NCBI RefSeq assembly: GCF_002042965.1
Contig: NZ_MZNT01000018.1
Location: forward strand, 101,659 to 165,658
Length of the DNA: 64,000 nucleotides
Reading direction: 5' to 3'
Origin: Paenibacillus sp. 32352
GTDB lineage: Bacteria > Bacillota > Bacilli > Paenibacillales > NBRC-103111
The notes beneath the pieces were generated by a model. It was given only the letters and a program-made list of their open reading frames with translations, did no database searches and was not told the DNA's origin. The translations under genes were made by a program, and so were the position numbers. The first letter of the stretch is position 1. The number at the start of each line of letters is the position of its first letter. Positions 50,872 through 58,952 of this stretch are shown here, piece by piece.

Positions 50872-52974
50872 ATGAAAAATGTGATTTATCTGCGTAGAGA
50901 AAACAAGCTGATTATAGAACCGGGTTCGGGCTCCAGTCCGCTTCCCGAGAGATATTTGGCCACGGCCATGAAAAATATCGAGTACCTTGGCTTTACCTTC
51001 TCAAAGCGGCTCATGGATACAGTCCGGACGTTATCCGTCGAAGCGTTCACGCAACTGTACGATCAGCTGGTTGCTGATTTGAAAACCCTAATCGGTGCTC
51101 ATGTGAATTACAAGCCGATGTATCCTAACTTTCCTCAACAAGTCATGCTGGCAAGTGAAGCAGAGCTTTATATCAACGCCATCCTTCATTACATCACGCT
51201 TGAATTGCCGCAATATGAAGCTATCGACCGGTTTCCTATGCTCGAGCAATTGGACTTGAAGGTCATCGATCTGGGGAGCGAAGCGGAATTCGATCAAATG
51301 ATTCGGCAGCTCCTTCAAGCGAAGGTATCCATCTCGGCAACGGATAAGGAAGATATCGATTGGGTCATTGCGCATTATGAGGATTTGGAAACCATTCTGC
51401 CATTGGAAATCCCTCTGAAAGAAAATGTAGGCTTGGTAGTCGGAGCGCTGATCAAACACGGCAGAGCAAACGTTAAGCTTGTCGGCCGATACATTAAAAC
51501 CGCAACGGACGTCCTTCGGCTGGCGGCTGCACTATCAGACGGGGATATCAGCCTGGCCAACCCTACGAAATTCCGGAAGTTCAAACGATCCGAAAGACGA
51601 TTGCTTTTGGGGCTGTTGGAGCAATGCCATCCTATAACGGAAGATATGCTTAGATTCAAGCATCGCTGGATTCGTTTGGGGGAGATTTTGCATCCTTCGG
51701 AGTACAAAAACCAATTCTTTCATTGTAAAGAGGCGTTTGATATTCTTCGGAACAACAAGCCTTTTGAGACCTTTAGAGGAAGACTTGAGCTGGCGCTTCT
51801 CTATAACAATGTGTGGACAGCGGTCGATTTGTTAAGAACCCGTCCTGGCGAGTTTGCCCGAAAACTGGACCATGTATTGAGAATAACGGACATAACGGAT
51901 GATGCTCTGCTTGTTGTTGAAGCGTTCGGGGAAGTGATTGAGCAAGTAGCCACTCCGGTGCTGCTGCAAGTACAGAATCATTTTCAGCATAGAAATGATC
52001 TGCAAGGGCTTCGTACCTTTTTTCCAAAGGGGAATGTAGCTAAAGCGGTTGCGATTCAAAATCGGCTTGTCCAGATGGCCCCCGAGGTATGTCAAGCCAT
52101 CGTGGATTTGTGCCGGAGCACATTGATCAGGCGTTTTGCAGCATTGCCGTCATTAGGCAGCATCTATATGGATGAACGCTTGCAGTCCTACAAGGTTCCC
52201 TTCTCCCAGAGATCGGCCAGCAAGTCCCTGCGAACGATAGTAAGGGGGAGCCAGCTGGAGATGCCGCCGGGGAATACGATCCGTTTTTTCACTTGGTGGA
52301 AGGAAGGCGTTATCGACGGGAGACCTACGGGACGAGTAGATATTGATTTGTCGGCGGTTATGTACGATGAGAATTGGCAGTACGTAGAGCACATCTCCTA
52401 CACGAATCTTCGCTCTGACAAGTACAAGGCTGCCCATAGCGGGGATATTACCTCGGCGCCTAACGGGGCTTGCGAGTTCATCGATCTCCATATTCCTTCC
52501 ATTGTAAGCTACGGGGGGCGGTATATTGTGGCCTCGCTGAATTCCTTCACGGAGCAGCCTTATTGCGATCTGCCGGAATGCTTTGCCGGGTGGATGATCC
52601 GAGCCAATCCGGGTAAGGGCGGGGTTTTCGAGCCTTCGGCCGTGGTGGACAAAATCGATATTACAGCGGATACCCAAATTGCAATCCCTGTCATTATGGA
52701 CTTGGTCGAGCGAAAGGTCATTTGGACGGACTTGGCTCTTACCAGACATCCTAACTACCATAACAATGTTGAAGGCAATCAACGCGGGATGGTTCTGATG
52801 GGGCGAGCGATGACTTCTCTAAAGAAGCCGACTCTGTACGATCTCTTCCTGCTGCACGCCGAGGCGAGAGGCCAGCTGGTCCGCGATGCGGATGCGGCGG
52901 ATACGATATTTTCCGTAGATCGGGGAATTACGCCTTTCGATACAAGCAAGATCATCGGGGAGTTTATTGTTTAG
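50872..52974 (+). CDS. TerD-domain protein (MXAN_6230/SCO0854-like), 700 residues
   Basis: The C-terminal ~200 residues form a TerD domain: WWKEGVIDGRPTGRVDIDLS, DENWQYVEHISYTNLR, and SGDITSAPNGACEFIDL, with the acidic calcium-binding pattern. The first ~480 residues are helical and match what I recall of the MXAN_6230/SCO0854 family, but I see no RING cysteines in this copy. TerD proteins take part in stress responses, and RNA-repair genes are known neighbours of Ter systems. The ATG has a GGAG site 9 bases upstream. It follows the Thg1-like and kinase genes. Confidence 0.7.
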   Translation: MKNVIYLRRENKLIIEPGSGSSPLPERYLATAMKNIEYLGFTFSKRLMDTVRTLSVEAFTQLYDQLVADLKTLIGAHVNYKPMYPNFPQQVMLASEAELYINAILHYITLELPQYEAIDRFPMLEQLDLKVIDLGSEAEFDQMIRQLLQAKVSISATDKEDIDWVIAHYEDLETILPLEIPLKENVGLVVGALIKHGRANVKLVGRYIKTATDVLRLAAALSDGDISLANPTKFRKFKRSERRLLLGLLEQCHPITEDMLRFKHRWIRLGEILHPSEYKNQFFHCKEAFDILRNNKPFETFRGRLELALLYNNVWTAVDLLRTRPGEFARKLDHVLRITDITDDALLVVEAFGEVIEQVATPVLLQVQNHFQHRNDLQGLRTFFPKGNVAKAVAIQNRLVQMAPEVCQAIVDLCRSTLIRRFAALPSLGSIYMDERLQSYKVPFSQRSASKSLRTIVRGSQLEMPPGNTIRFFTWWKEGVIDGRPTGRVDIDLSAVMYDENWQYVEHISYTNLRSDKYKAAHSGDITSAPNGACEFIDLHIPSIVSYGGRYIVASLNSFTEQPYCDLPECFAGWMIRANPGKGGVFEPSAVVDKIDITADTQIAIPVIMDLVERKVIWTDLALTRHPNYHNNVEGNQRGMVLMGRAMTSLKKPTLYDLFLLHAEARGQLVRDADAADTIFSVDRGITPFDTSKIIGEFIV

Positions 52975-53054
52975 AAGAAATGATGGGGTGTATAAAAAGA
53001 GAACGGTTGCCCCTTAGCCATGATGCTTTGAAAAAGGAGGGAAGCAGCACTAAG

Positions 53055-53090
53055 AACCAGCTAATGCTTGATAAACATTAGCTGGTTTTT
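53055..53090. terminator. Bidirectional terminator between the TerD gene and TSUP gene
   Basis: AACCAGCTAATG pairs with CATTAGCTGGTT (12 bp) and a T run follows on the plus side. It lies between convergent genes. Confidence 0.85.
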
Positions 53091-53105
53091 AGTTTCTGCT
53101 GTGCC

Positions 53106-53852
53106 TCACCGTGGAAACAGCAGCAAAATTCCCAGTACCATGATGAGCAGAAACAAGCTGCTTTCGAATTTGGCTGCGGGAATCCGTTTGCTCAGATAGA
53201 GACCGAGCGCGGTTGCTCCGAGAATCGCAGGCAAAGAGCAGGCATACAACTCCAGCGCATCCGTTGTCCATAACCCGCCTAGCGCATGACCCGCCACCAC
53301 AAGAACGCCAGAAATAAGAAAATGCGCCTGCAGGGTGCCACGGAAACGGTCCGGGCTCCAGCGGCGAAGCGTGCCGTAGACAACGACGGGCACGCCATTG
53401 AAATTGTAGGCGCTGCCAAGCACGCCCGAGGCAAAGCCGAACGGCAGTACCCAGCCGCGCTCATTCAGCAGTGGACGCTCCATGGCCCGGGACAGACTCT
53501 TTTTGACCAGACAGTACCCGCCATAGACGATCAGAAAAACCCCGAGTCCGGAAGTGATCATACTTGAAGGAGTCGTTCGAAGCAGGAGCAGCCCTGCGGG
53601 GATTCCGATCACGGCCGTGAACGCCAACCGGATCAGCACGGCGCGGTCAACATGCCGCCAACCGCTGAATACTGTGAATAGGGCGACGGTTAGCCCGGCT
53701 AGCCCGATGAGCGATATGGAAGTTTGCAGCGGAATCGGGAGCAGAGCAAGCAGAGGCATGCTCACGATCGCTTCTCCAAAGCCGAACACCGCTCTCATCA
53801 AAGCTCCGATAAAAACAGCCGCTATTGCCAGCGTCAGCACCGAAGTCGTCAT
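53106..53852 (-). CDS. Sulfite exporter TauE/SafE (TSUP) family membrane protein
   Basis: The 248-residue protein has about eight membrane segments and TSUP half-repeats (AVFIGALMRAVFGFGEAIVSMPLL and GWVLPFGFASGVLGSAYNFNG). The substrate is unknown. An AGGAG site precedes the ATG. A second, stronger AAAGGAGG site 45 bases upstream serves an overlapping out-of-frame ATG at 53904, which may influence translation. It is not closely similar to the TSUP protein near pxpA. Confidence 0.85.
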   Translation of the reverse strand: MTTSVLTLAIAAVFIGALMRAVFGFGEAIVSMPLLALLPIPLQTSISLIGLAGLTVALFTVFSGWRHVDRAVLIRLAFTAVIGIPAGLLLLRTTPSSMITSGLGVFLIVYGGYCLVKKSLSRAMERPLLNERGWVLPFGFASGVLGSAYNFNGVPVVVYGTLRRWSPDRFRGTLQAHFLISGVLVVAGHALGGLWTTDALELYACSLPAILGATALGLYLSKRIPAAKFESSLFLLIMVLGILLLFPR

Positions 53853-54125
53853 AGTCCTGTTCTCCTGTTGGGATAACTGGCTGTTGTTTGAATTTCCAAA
53901 TCATTTCCTCCTTTCGTTTCTGGTATCATATCATAAAGAAATGTGGGTTAAAATACGAATTTTAAGGCGCTTAATAGCACTTGTATTATTTTAAAAATGA
54001 GCTGACATAGGGAACTACAATGTTTAAATATGAATCGTTAAAAACGAAATACGTTCGTCTGATGGTGCCGGTTCAAGACGTGATTTGTATAAAAATCTAT
54101 CGATGTTTCCAGAGGGAACCATGCC

Positions 54126-54154
54126 AAAAGAAGCCCTCGTTTTTACGAGGACTT
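54126..54154 (-). terminator. Terminator after the TetR gene
   Basis: On the minus strand CCTCGT and ACGAGG form a stem, followed by GGCTTCTTTT. Confidence 0.6.
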
Positions 54155-54168
54155 GCCATAACGTATGT

Positions 54169-54804
54169 TTACTTCCTGCCGGCAGGATTGCCGGATTCTT
54201 GAGTCTTGCCGCCTCCTAGCGCGTGTAACATGAATTCGTATATATCCTTATCGCTGATTTCGCTACGATCGGGCGACAGGATGTGCTGCACCTGCAATCC
54301 GTTTTTGAATAGCGCGAACATTCGAGCTGTTTTCTCCGCGTCGATATGGGAAGGGATGACTCCATGCTGCTGTCCGAATTCGATCCATTTCTTGGAGGCT
54401 TGTACTGCGGATTCGTAATAACGGCTCAAGATGCTTGCCACGGCGGGTTTATCCTTTTGGCTGAGCAAATAAATAAAGATCAAATTAGCAGCATTATCCG
54501 CACGATTCAAATTGCCAAGCCGTCCGGTCAACGTATCCAGCGGCGCTTCCAGCTCCTTCTCCTCTTCCGGCACCCGGGCGACGGATTCGTAAAAGCGTTG
54601 ATTCGTTGTCTCGATCCCCGCCTCGAGAATCAAGCCGAACAATTCGTCTTTGCTTTTGACATAATGATAGATGGCCCCCTTGGTCAAGCCGCCGCGATCG
54701 GCGATCTCTTGAAGTGTCGTCGCCCGGCAGCCTTTCTCCAAGATCATCTCTTCGGCAATGTCCAGCAGCTTTCTAAGGCTGGCGTTCATTGATTTATCCT
54801 GCAT
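54169..54804 (-). CDS. TetR/AcrR family transcriptional regulator
   Basis: The 211-residue protein has the TetR N-terminal helix-turn-helix (LLDIAEEMILEKGCRATTLQ then GLTKGAIYHYVKSKDELF) and a helical ligand-binding C-terminal domain. It lies 110 bases downstream of the VC0807-type gene on the same strand, and two matching operator-like repeats sit before that gene. Autoregulation and control of the membrane protein are likely. The inducer is unknown. Confidence 0.92.
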   Translation of the reverse strand: MQDKSMNASLRKLLDIAEEMILEKGCRATTLQEIADRGGLTKGAIYHYVKSKDELFGLILEAGIETTNQRFYESVARVPEEEKELEAPLDTLTGRLGNLNRADNAANLIFIYLLSQKDKPAVASILSRYYESAVQASKKWIEFGQQHGVIPSHIDAEKTARMFALFKNGLQVQHILSPDRSEISDKDIYEFMLHALGGGKTQESGNPAGRK

Positions 54805-54914
54805 GGTTTTCTACCTCCAACCGTTCTTTAGTTTCTTACTGTACTCTGGACAGCCCTGCTTCGGTTTATTATACCTGTACCTTCGATCCCTCTACAAATG
54901 AACCGCCCGATGGC

Positions 54915-55535
54915 CTAGGTTTGGGGATTGGCTGCTGCACGTCTTTTTATCCGCTTCACGTACACGACATTCCACCAGATCGTCAGCCCGAGAATCCCGT
55001 ACGTGGCGATCGGTGATACGGCAAGAAACGTGGAAATCGGCAGCGCATACACAAGCACAACCTTGACGCACGCCTCCAGCAGCAGGCTGATGCCCCAAAC
55101 TGCCGTTAGCAGGCGGAACGTGCGCCGATAGTTCGGAAGCCGCTCCCATTTGTCGTTCATTTGGGGATCATGTCCTGTGAACCGCTCGGCGAAATGATAA
55201 ATGAGCGGCCGGGCCAATAGCAGCGATACCAGAAAGAGCAGCCCCATGATCCCGGTTACATAAGACTCCCGCAGCAGAATAAACCGCTCGTCGCCGCCCA
55301 TAAGAACTGCGATGATGCCAAGAATAAGGCCAAGAAAGATGAAGCCGGAAAACATATCCGCCTTGCGGTTCTTGATCAGGCTGTACAGCGAGTCGCACAG
55401 CGGAACGAAAGCCGCGGCTGACAGCGCCGCCAGGCTGCTCGTATGAGGAATCAGCAGCTGATAAATCGCATAAGGCAGTACGATATTCAGGATGATCGTA
55501 ATAATGATTTCATTGCGGGTTTTATTCATGTTCAT
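54915..55535 (-). CDS. VC0807 family membrane protein
   Basis: The 206-residue protein has about six membrane segments of the VC0807 type (IIITIILNIVLPYAIYQLL, FVPLCDSLYSLIKNRKADMF, LLFLVSLLLARPLIYHFAER). The function is unknown. Because a TetR regulator follows it and operators precede it, it may be an efflux-related or membrane stress protein. The ATG follows AAAGGATGA. Confidence 0.85.
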   Translation of the reverse strand: MNMNKTRNEIIITIILNIVLPYAIYQLLIPHTSSLAALSAAAFVPLCDSLYSLIKNRKADMFSGFIFLGLILGIIAVLMGGDERFILLRESYVTGIMGLLFLVSLLLARPLIYHFAERFTGHDPQMNDKWERLPNYRRTFRLLTAVWGISLLLEACVKVVLVYALPISTFLAVSPIATYGILGLTIWWNVVYVKRIKRRAAANPQT

Positions 55536-55625
55536 TCATCCTTTCTTTAGGACCGATTAATAAATGTTCACGATCGATGATTCACAAAGCTTTGTTGTCA
55601 GCAGCTGTTTCATTTCAATCGACCG

Positions 55626-55640
55626 ACCTTCGGTAGGTAT
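55626..55640 (-). promoter_or_regulatory. TetR operator copy 1
   Basis: ACCTTCGGTAGGTAT occurs here and nearly identically 36 bases away. Both flank a TTATAAGAT -10-like element on the minus strand. Confidence 0.6.
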
Positions 55641-55661
55641 CTTATAAGTATGAGTATACAT

Positions 55662-55676
55662 ACCTTTGGTAGGTAT
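55662..55676 (-). promoter_or_regulatory. TetR operator copy 2
   Basis: ACCTTTGGTAGGTAT lies within the larger palindrome ACATACC...GGTATGT. It differs from copy 1 at one base. Confidence 0.6.
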
Positions 55677-55830
55677 GTAAAGGGGCAGTGCAACTTTTTT
55701 TGTATGAGATGAGAAACGGGTATGTGTCCAGTGGACGGGAACCATAGTAGGATAAGCAGATAGAAAGAAGGGAATCGATTCATCCGCATCAAATGATATA
55801 TAGATTCTTACAGGAAGGGAAGAGAACCGA

Positions 55831-56337
55831 TTGAACATTCAAACCCCTATAGATCTGTCGGCCCATGTTGACTGTATGCTGCAGGAAAGAGGAAGCCGCT
55901 CGGATGCTTCACTGGAATCTTATCTTAGGTCGCTTTATGTTAGTGTCTTGTCTCATAAAAATGAAGTCATGACCTACTCTTTGCTAGGTAAGCTGCTGGA
56001 ACAAAGCTTCGATACAGCGCCGATACAATACTTGGAAGAGTGGAACCAATGCAGCAGACCTCCCGTTTTGGAAACAGCCATTGACGGTTTTACTTATACA
56101 AGAGAGGTTTTGCAATTTCATATTTTTGATTTGAGGGAGATGGAGCGGCAGGAAGAGGAGAACCGGTACCGGTTCTTAGGGACCACTTCAAGGACAAACC
56201 ACACCTGGTACAATTTTGACGTTCATTCGTATCTGGAGTGTGCGGCATCCGGACTGGAAGACCGCCTGGGCGACGATCCCCATTGCGATTGGTTCACCTT
56301 GGGAGTATTTTTGGAGCTGGGGCGATTGTATGAGTAG
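55831..56337 (+). CDS. Hypothetical protein, N-terminal part ahead of an in-frame TAG
   Basis: The TTG-started frame (168 residues) follows GAAGGGAAGAG and ends in ELGRLYE then TAG. The same frame continues beyond the TAG with protein-like sequence to the next gene part, so this may be the first half of one 353-codon gene with two TAG codons. No family was recognised. Trp-, Tyr- and Glu-rich stretches (NHTWYNFDVHSYLECAASG) look like a soluble protein. Confidence 0.6.
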   Translation: MNIQTPIDLSAHVDCMLQERGSRSDASLESYLRSLYVSVLSHKNEVMTYSLLGKLLEQSFDTAPIQYLEEWNQCSRPPVLETAIDGFTYTREVLQFHIFDLREMERQEEENRYRFLGTTSRTNHTWYNFDVHSYLECAASGLEDRLGDDPHCDWFTLGVFLELGRLYE

Positions 56338-56427
56338 ATGCACAACCGGGCAGATGAAGCATCGGATCGGCTTCTATAGCAGTTTGCGCCGACATATGGT
56401 AAGATTTTATCGCGGAAATGCAGCATC

Positions 56428-56892
56428 ATGGCGTTATCTTTTTACCAAACGTATCTTCACATCGAATCCTTTATGAAATACGGTGATCCCATGCAATCGG
56501 TTTTCTCGTCCCGCGTCATTGACCGGGCATTGCTTCGAATCGAATCCTACAAGAAGCTGACTGCCTTATTGCAGTCCACGGCGAATAACGAAGGCATAAG
56601 CAGCTTATCTGTCAAAGTATTAAGCAATTTTATGGATACGACTACGCAGGACATTACTAGCACTTTAAAGAAGCTCTCGGATTTTGGCATTATCCAAAGC
56701 AACCGGTCGCTGAATGAGTTCAAAGTGCTGCAGCCGGATCTGGAGCAGTCCCCCATCGGGCTGGCGCAATCGCTGCTACGGCTGTTGGTGGATAAACCGG
56801 ATTGTTCGTTCCAGCAGCAGGCCGATGAGCTTCAGGTTTCGTTGCAAGAGCTGGAGATCCTGTACGGATATTTCGTTATTATTTTGAAATAA
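56428..56892 (+). CDS. Hypothetical protein, C-terminal part after a second in-frame TAG
   Basis: This frame is in phase with the preceding part. The linking 30 codons read MHNRADEASDRLL, TAG, QFAPTYGKILSRKCSI. The C-terminal section (ISSLSVKVLSNFMDTTTQDI, TLKKLSDFGIIQSNRSLNEF) has a winged-helix-like look, so the whole could be a regulator. The true start is uncertain, since this ATG has no good ribosome binding site. Confidence 0.5.
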   Translation: MALSFYQTYLHIESFMKYGDPMQSVFSSRVIDRALLRIESYKKLTALLQSTANNEGISSLSVKVLSNFMDTTTQDITSTLKKLSDFGIIQSNRSLNEFKVLQPDLEQSPIGLAQSLLRLLVDKPDCSFQQQADELQVSLQELEILYGYFVIILK

Positions 56893-56967
56893 TGTTCTTC
56901 CTGAGCGGGAGTAATAGCTTCAATGGAAGGGATGGAGACCTGTAACCCGCTGGACCGCGAGCCCGAG

Positions 56968-57112
56968 GGTTATTTGGTTTAAAATCGCCGGAATTAGGGA
57001 GCAAGACCACCTTTCACACGCATCCGTGTTCCATGCGGGCTCCCGATAAAAGTCCCGGCTGCTTGCCGCCGAAAGGCGGTTTTACCGCAGGGGGTGGTGC
57101 CTCCTAATAACC
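56968..57112. ncRNA. Candidate structured RNA element of unknown class
   Basis: The outer pairing GGTTATT (56968) with AATAACC (57106) or, alternatively, ATTAGGGAG (56993) with CTCCTAAT (57101), encloses GGGAGC/GCTCCC, CGCAT/ATGCG, CCGCC-GAAA-GGCGG (with an alternative GCGGT/ACCGC), and a possible ACCACC/GGTGGT long-range pairing. No protein frame fits. The strand is uncertain. It was folded by eye. Confidence 0.4.
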
Positions 57113-57292
57113 AGAAGAAAACAAGAAGAAGAGAACAAGGATATAAGAAAAGGAATATAGCGTCATGCAGAATGCTTGCTAAATTTGGAGAAAATAGAGA
57201 GTAAGGAAGGATTGGACAACGCAGCAGGAGGCCACCTAATGCCGGTGGAAAGTCTATCAACTAGACTCCAAATAGTTCGTCGGAGGATGGAA

Positions 57293-57421
57293 TCATGTCG
57301 TACGGAACAAGCTTCCGATGCGGCTGATGATCCCCATTACCGCTCCGCCAACAAAGAAATAACTGATGAGAACACTAAAGGCAACAAGAAATACGCTTTT
57401 CAATACTTTGGTAAAAATGAT
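57293..57421 (-). CDS. Candidate small membrane protein with a non-standard start
   Basis: A minus-strand frame of about 40 codons reads as one membrane helix (LKSVFLVAFSVLISYFFVGG) followed by AVMGIISRIGSLFRTT and TGA. A GGAG site lies 7-10 bases before ATC or ATT codons; a TTG is also available further in. No ATG or GTG starts the helix. The rest of the 660-base gap between the split gene and 57556 holds no other gene I can support. Confidence 0.35.
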   Translation of the reverse strand: MIFTKVLKSVFLVAFSVLISYFFVGGAVMGIISRIGSLFRTT

Positions 57422-57555
57422 GGTTCAACTCCAATTCGAATCTATTAAAATAAGCTGTGCAATAATAGGCACTTGTCTAAGGTACATGATTATGAAGGAA
57501 AGTTCAAGTTTTACAAAAAAATGGAATTGGTAGATTCGAGGGGAAAGGAACAAGA

Positions 57556-57756
57556 ATGAAAAATAAATTTGAAATCGACTCCGCTTGCGGTATACTCGGT
57601 TTGCGGCTGGAGCAGGCGTTGGAGCATTTACACGAACATCACATTCAGGTTCACGAAATGAACGGAAAGCAGTACACTGATGAGACTGGAATTGAGGAGC
57701 TGGAGAAGCTGGCGGCCGCTCTGCGCAATGCAGTACCGCGGACTCTCGAGCCTTAA
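57556..57756 (+). CDS. Small hypothetical protein (66 residues)
   Basis: The frame follows AAAGGAACA and encodes a helical, His- and Glu-rich protein (LEHLHEHHIQVHEMNGKQYT, IEELEKLAAALR). The tail overlaps no gene, and the lspA-like gene begins 33 bases downstream. It is not recognised. Confidence 0.55.
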   Translation: MKNKFEIDSACGILGLRLEQALEHLHEHHIQVHEMNGKQYTDETGIEELEKLAAALRNAVPRTLEP

Positions 57757-57788
57757 GGACTGCTCAAAGAAAGAAGTGAAATTATCTC

Positions 57789-58244
57789 ATGCTATTTTAT
57801 TGTATAGCCATTATGGTTATTGCAGTGGATCAGCTGGCCAAAATAGCGGTACGGGGCTCCATAGAGGTCGGGTCCACGGTTACGCTGTGGGAATCCTTTC
57901 TCAACTTGACCCACTACGAGAACAGCGGGATGGCGCACAGCTTGTTTCAAGGATATGGAAGGCTCTTTGCCGTATTCGCGGTTATCTTTATCGCAGGGGT
58001 GCTGTATTACCGGCAGAAAGGCGAGATCAAGGGGAAGCCGATGGACATAAGCATGGGGTTTCTGGTCGGCGGTGCAGCCGGCAATGCGATTGACCGTATA
58101 TTATTCGGTAAAGTTACGGATTTTCTGGAGTTTACCTCAGGCCATGGCATTCTTAACTTGGCGGATGTCGCCATTAATATTGGGGTCGTTCTTTTGTTAA
58201 TAACCGCAGCCCTGTCCATCATTTTAAGAAAACCCGTCTCATAA
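57789..58244 (+). CDS. lspA: Signal peptidase II-like protein
   Basis: The 151-residue protein has the LspA layout of four membrane segments. The catalytic aspartates match GNAIDRILFGKVTDF (Asp102) and ILNLADVAINIG (Asp126), and Asp14 is also conserved. It should cleave lipoprotein signal peptides. The region corresponding to the usual N-x-G-x-A-F motif reads LTHYENSGMAHSLFQ. The ribosome binding site is weak. This may be a second copy alongside a housekeeping lspA outside the window. Confidence 0.85.
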   Translation: MLFYCIAIMVIAVDQLAKIAVRGSIEVGSTVTLWESFLNLTHYENSGMAHSLFQGYGRLFAVFAVIFIAGVLYYRQKGEIKGKPMDISMGFLVGGAAGNAIDRILFGKVTDFLEFTSGHGILNLADVAINIGVVLLLITAALSIILRKPVS

Positions 58245-58280
58245 AAAGTTAAACCAATCGTTCAGATAGGAGAGAAAGAA

Positions 58281-58808
58281 ATGGATTCCAACATGCAAGT
58301 GCAGGAAATGCTTTCCGATAATCCGGATATCGTATTTGATGAGGTTGTCAGCATCATTATCGATCATAGCGATATAGAATTTTGGCTGAAATTCACCTCG
58401 GAATGGGGAGGCATCCTGTATTACCTGGATGAGAGAAGTAAGAGACAGCACGAGCAGGGGCTTATCGGGCAGGAGCAGTATGAATTTATTAGAAGAACCT
58501 ACCGGCTAGGATTGATAACAACGACAGGATTGTACGACAAGATGAAGCAAAGCAAGGATGAGGCAGGAGAAGCGGGCGATGCCGATTACACCTTCTCTAT
58601 GGACTCGCTGGAATGCTACTTTATCCCGGCTTACTTGAAAGAATACTGCAGCTCCAGCGAAGCGCTCAAAAAGCTGGGCGACAAATATATTCAGGCCATG
58701 ACACAGGCTTTGGAGAGCTATGGCCATCCGGAGGAGAAGCTTGCCTCCATTCAGCGGCTGGTTGAGGAATACATTACGAACATGCATAAGTATGCCAAGC
58801 AGCAATAA
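58281..58808 (+). CDS. Hypothetical protein, 175 residues
   Basis: The frame follows AGGAGAGAAAG and encodes an acidic helical protein (DIEFWLKFTSEWGGILYYLD, YFIPAYLKEYCSSSEALKKL). No family is recognised. It lies 36 bases after the lspA-like gene on the same strand, so it may belong to that transcript, and it is convergent with an XRE regulator. Confidence 0.65.
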   Translation: MDSNMQVQEMLSDNPDIVFDEVVSIIIDHSDIEFWLKFTSEWGGILYYLDERSKRQHEQGLIGQEQYEFIRRTYRLGLITTTGLYDKMKQSKDEAGEAGDADYTFSMDSLECYFIPAYLKEYCSSSEALKKLGDKYIQAMTQALESYGHPEEKLASIQRLVEEYITNMHKYAKQQ

Positions 58809-58867
58809 GGAATCGCTTGTGCTGCCATTACTACGGTGAACTGTACGAATCCTGCACACGAAAACAA

Positions 58868-58897
58868 GACCCGAGGCTTATCCGCCCCGGGTTTTCG
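58868..58897 (+). terminator. Terminator between the 175-residue gene and XRE gene
   Basis: ACCCGAGGC and GCCCCGGGT form a stem with one mismatch, followed by TTTTC. Confidence 0.6.
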
Positions 58898-58952
58898 ACT
58901 GAAAAGGTGCAGACGGTAAGCTATCCCGATGAAGCTCCTGTCCAAAGCCGGG

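Noticed and set aside
54045..54060. A LexA-box-like palindrome CGAAATACGTTCG
   Set aside because: The spacing between half-sites is one base short of the consensus and no gene start follows within a sensible distance.
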